Source: Beaufortia kweichowensis
Lineage: Eukaryota; Chordata; Actinopteri; Cypriniformes; Gastromyzontidae
Length of the DNA: 64,000 nucleotides
Assembly: GCA_019155185.1 (NCBI GenBank)
Contig: CM032804.1
Coordinates: forward strand, 8,466,492 to 8,530,491
Direction of reading: 5' to 3'
Shown: positions 63,202 to 64,000 of the stretch, piece by piece
Numbering within the stretch: the stretch's first letter is position 1
How the letters are laid out: every line of letters starts with the position of its first letter
Program-made: the position numbers and the translations under genes
Notes under the pieces: generated by a model
The model's database searches: none
The model's input: the letters and a program-made list of their open reading frames with translations, nothing else
Told to the model about the DNA's origin: nothing

Positions 63202-64000
63202 CTACATGAGAGACAGAGAATAAAAGAGGTTTAGTCAAGGCAATACAGAGAACATAATGTCTGGAACTTACAGCCCAAATATGTATATACCAAACCTTTT
63301 GTATATTTTGATACAAATACATTTTGTGTTCCACATGGATAAAAAGTCATAAGACTTTGTAGGGATGTGATAAAAATGGTAAAAAATTACAGAATTTTTA
63401 GTTTTAGTAATTTATTACATTATGGACGTACTGCTGTTGGCTGGTGAGAGTTAATGGCCGTGCAGTTCACCAGAAGGTAATGAGAGAAAATTAGTAAAAA
63501 TCTCCTACTTCCACTTGGATGCATAAAATCGCTAACCTCTGCCAAGGTTAAATCTCCCTCATTAAACAGAAAATACGAGATATCCGTGGAGACGTAACTG
63601 CTAGACTCCAAAAACGGGCTCGCACGCATTGACACACATTCAAAATGGGTTCAAATCGACAGGTAACAGTTACTGTTCACCTGAGCGGTCCGAGAAAAGA
63701 TTGAGACGTGAACAGATTTAATATGTGCGGATTTGTTCGAGGATCACACGACAGCATTTGGGAAATTGCTGAGGATTTCAGTAATCTGTCTGGTGAATTA
63801 AAGTTCGAGCTGGTAAAGGCATGAATATGTACAGCCGTGACTCTCTGCCTGTGTGTCTCTTAGAACGAGATGTGAAATGTGAACAGGAATTGGAAAAGCA
63901 ATAAGTGACAGCCTGTCTTCTCTTTCAGTTCATTATCAGATGGAAAATTGGGCTTGGGATAAGTGTTAATGTTAGTTAGAAAGATGGAAGGATGGAAGCA
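63202..64000 (-). other. Intron of the C1q-like gene (partial)
   Basis: Sequence upstream of the last C1q exon on the minus strand. A polypyrimidine stretch (CTCTTTTATTCTCTGTCTCTC) precedes the CATGTAG acceptor. No other exon is visible up to the window edge. The part at 63.6-63.8 kb is more balanced in composition and could hold an intronic element. Confidence 0.6.

Overview
This window looks like nuclear DNA of a ray-finned fish, most likely a cyprinid (carp, barbel or danio-like). The reasons are split vertebrate-type exons with GT-AG introns and one AT-AC intron, very long CT microsatellites, and several short inverted-repeat transposon families whose ends I associate with cyprinid genomes. 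There are no bacterial-style operons, rRNA genes or CRISPR arrays. Most long open frames here are chance or low-complexity.

Left edge (1-4418). The first about 80 bases may be the end of a plus-strand coding exon, with AATAAA about 100 bp later. In human the plus-strand neighbour converging on CCDC43 is MEIOC, but I cannot confirm that name here. Two open, splice-bounded segments on the minus strand at 1.5-1.95 kb may belong to an unnamed small gene. The only complete gene is ccdc43 on the minus strand: five exons, positions 4418 down to 2755, 219 codons. Its third intron has U12-type AT-AC signals.

Middle (4419 to about 61.7 kb). About 57 kb holds no coding exon that I can recognise. It contains nonautonomous DNA transposons and their fragments, a Tc1-like remnant, three long CT tracts, and several GC-richer, low-repeat islands that could be conserved noncoding elements. 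It also has a near-consensus REST (RE1) site at 54.85 kb, an RFX X-box-like site at 23.58 kb and a few CTCF-like motifs. The layout would suit a regulatory landscape for a neural gene, but that is inference.

Right edge (about 61.7 kb to 64 kb). The last coding exon of a C1q-like gene, probably c1ql1, lies on the minus strand at 63022-63201. Its 3' UTR probably runs about 1.3 kb to a cluster of three AATAAA signals. Its first exon lies beyond the window. CCDC43 and C1QL1 are both on human 17q21.31, so the pairing fits conserved synteny, with the intervening human genes missing or moved in this fish. No multi-gene system or pathway is encoded here.
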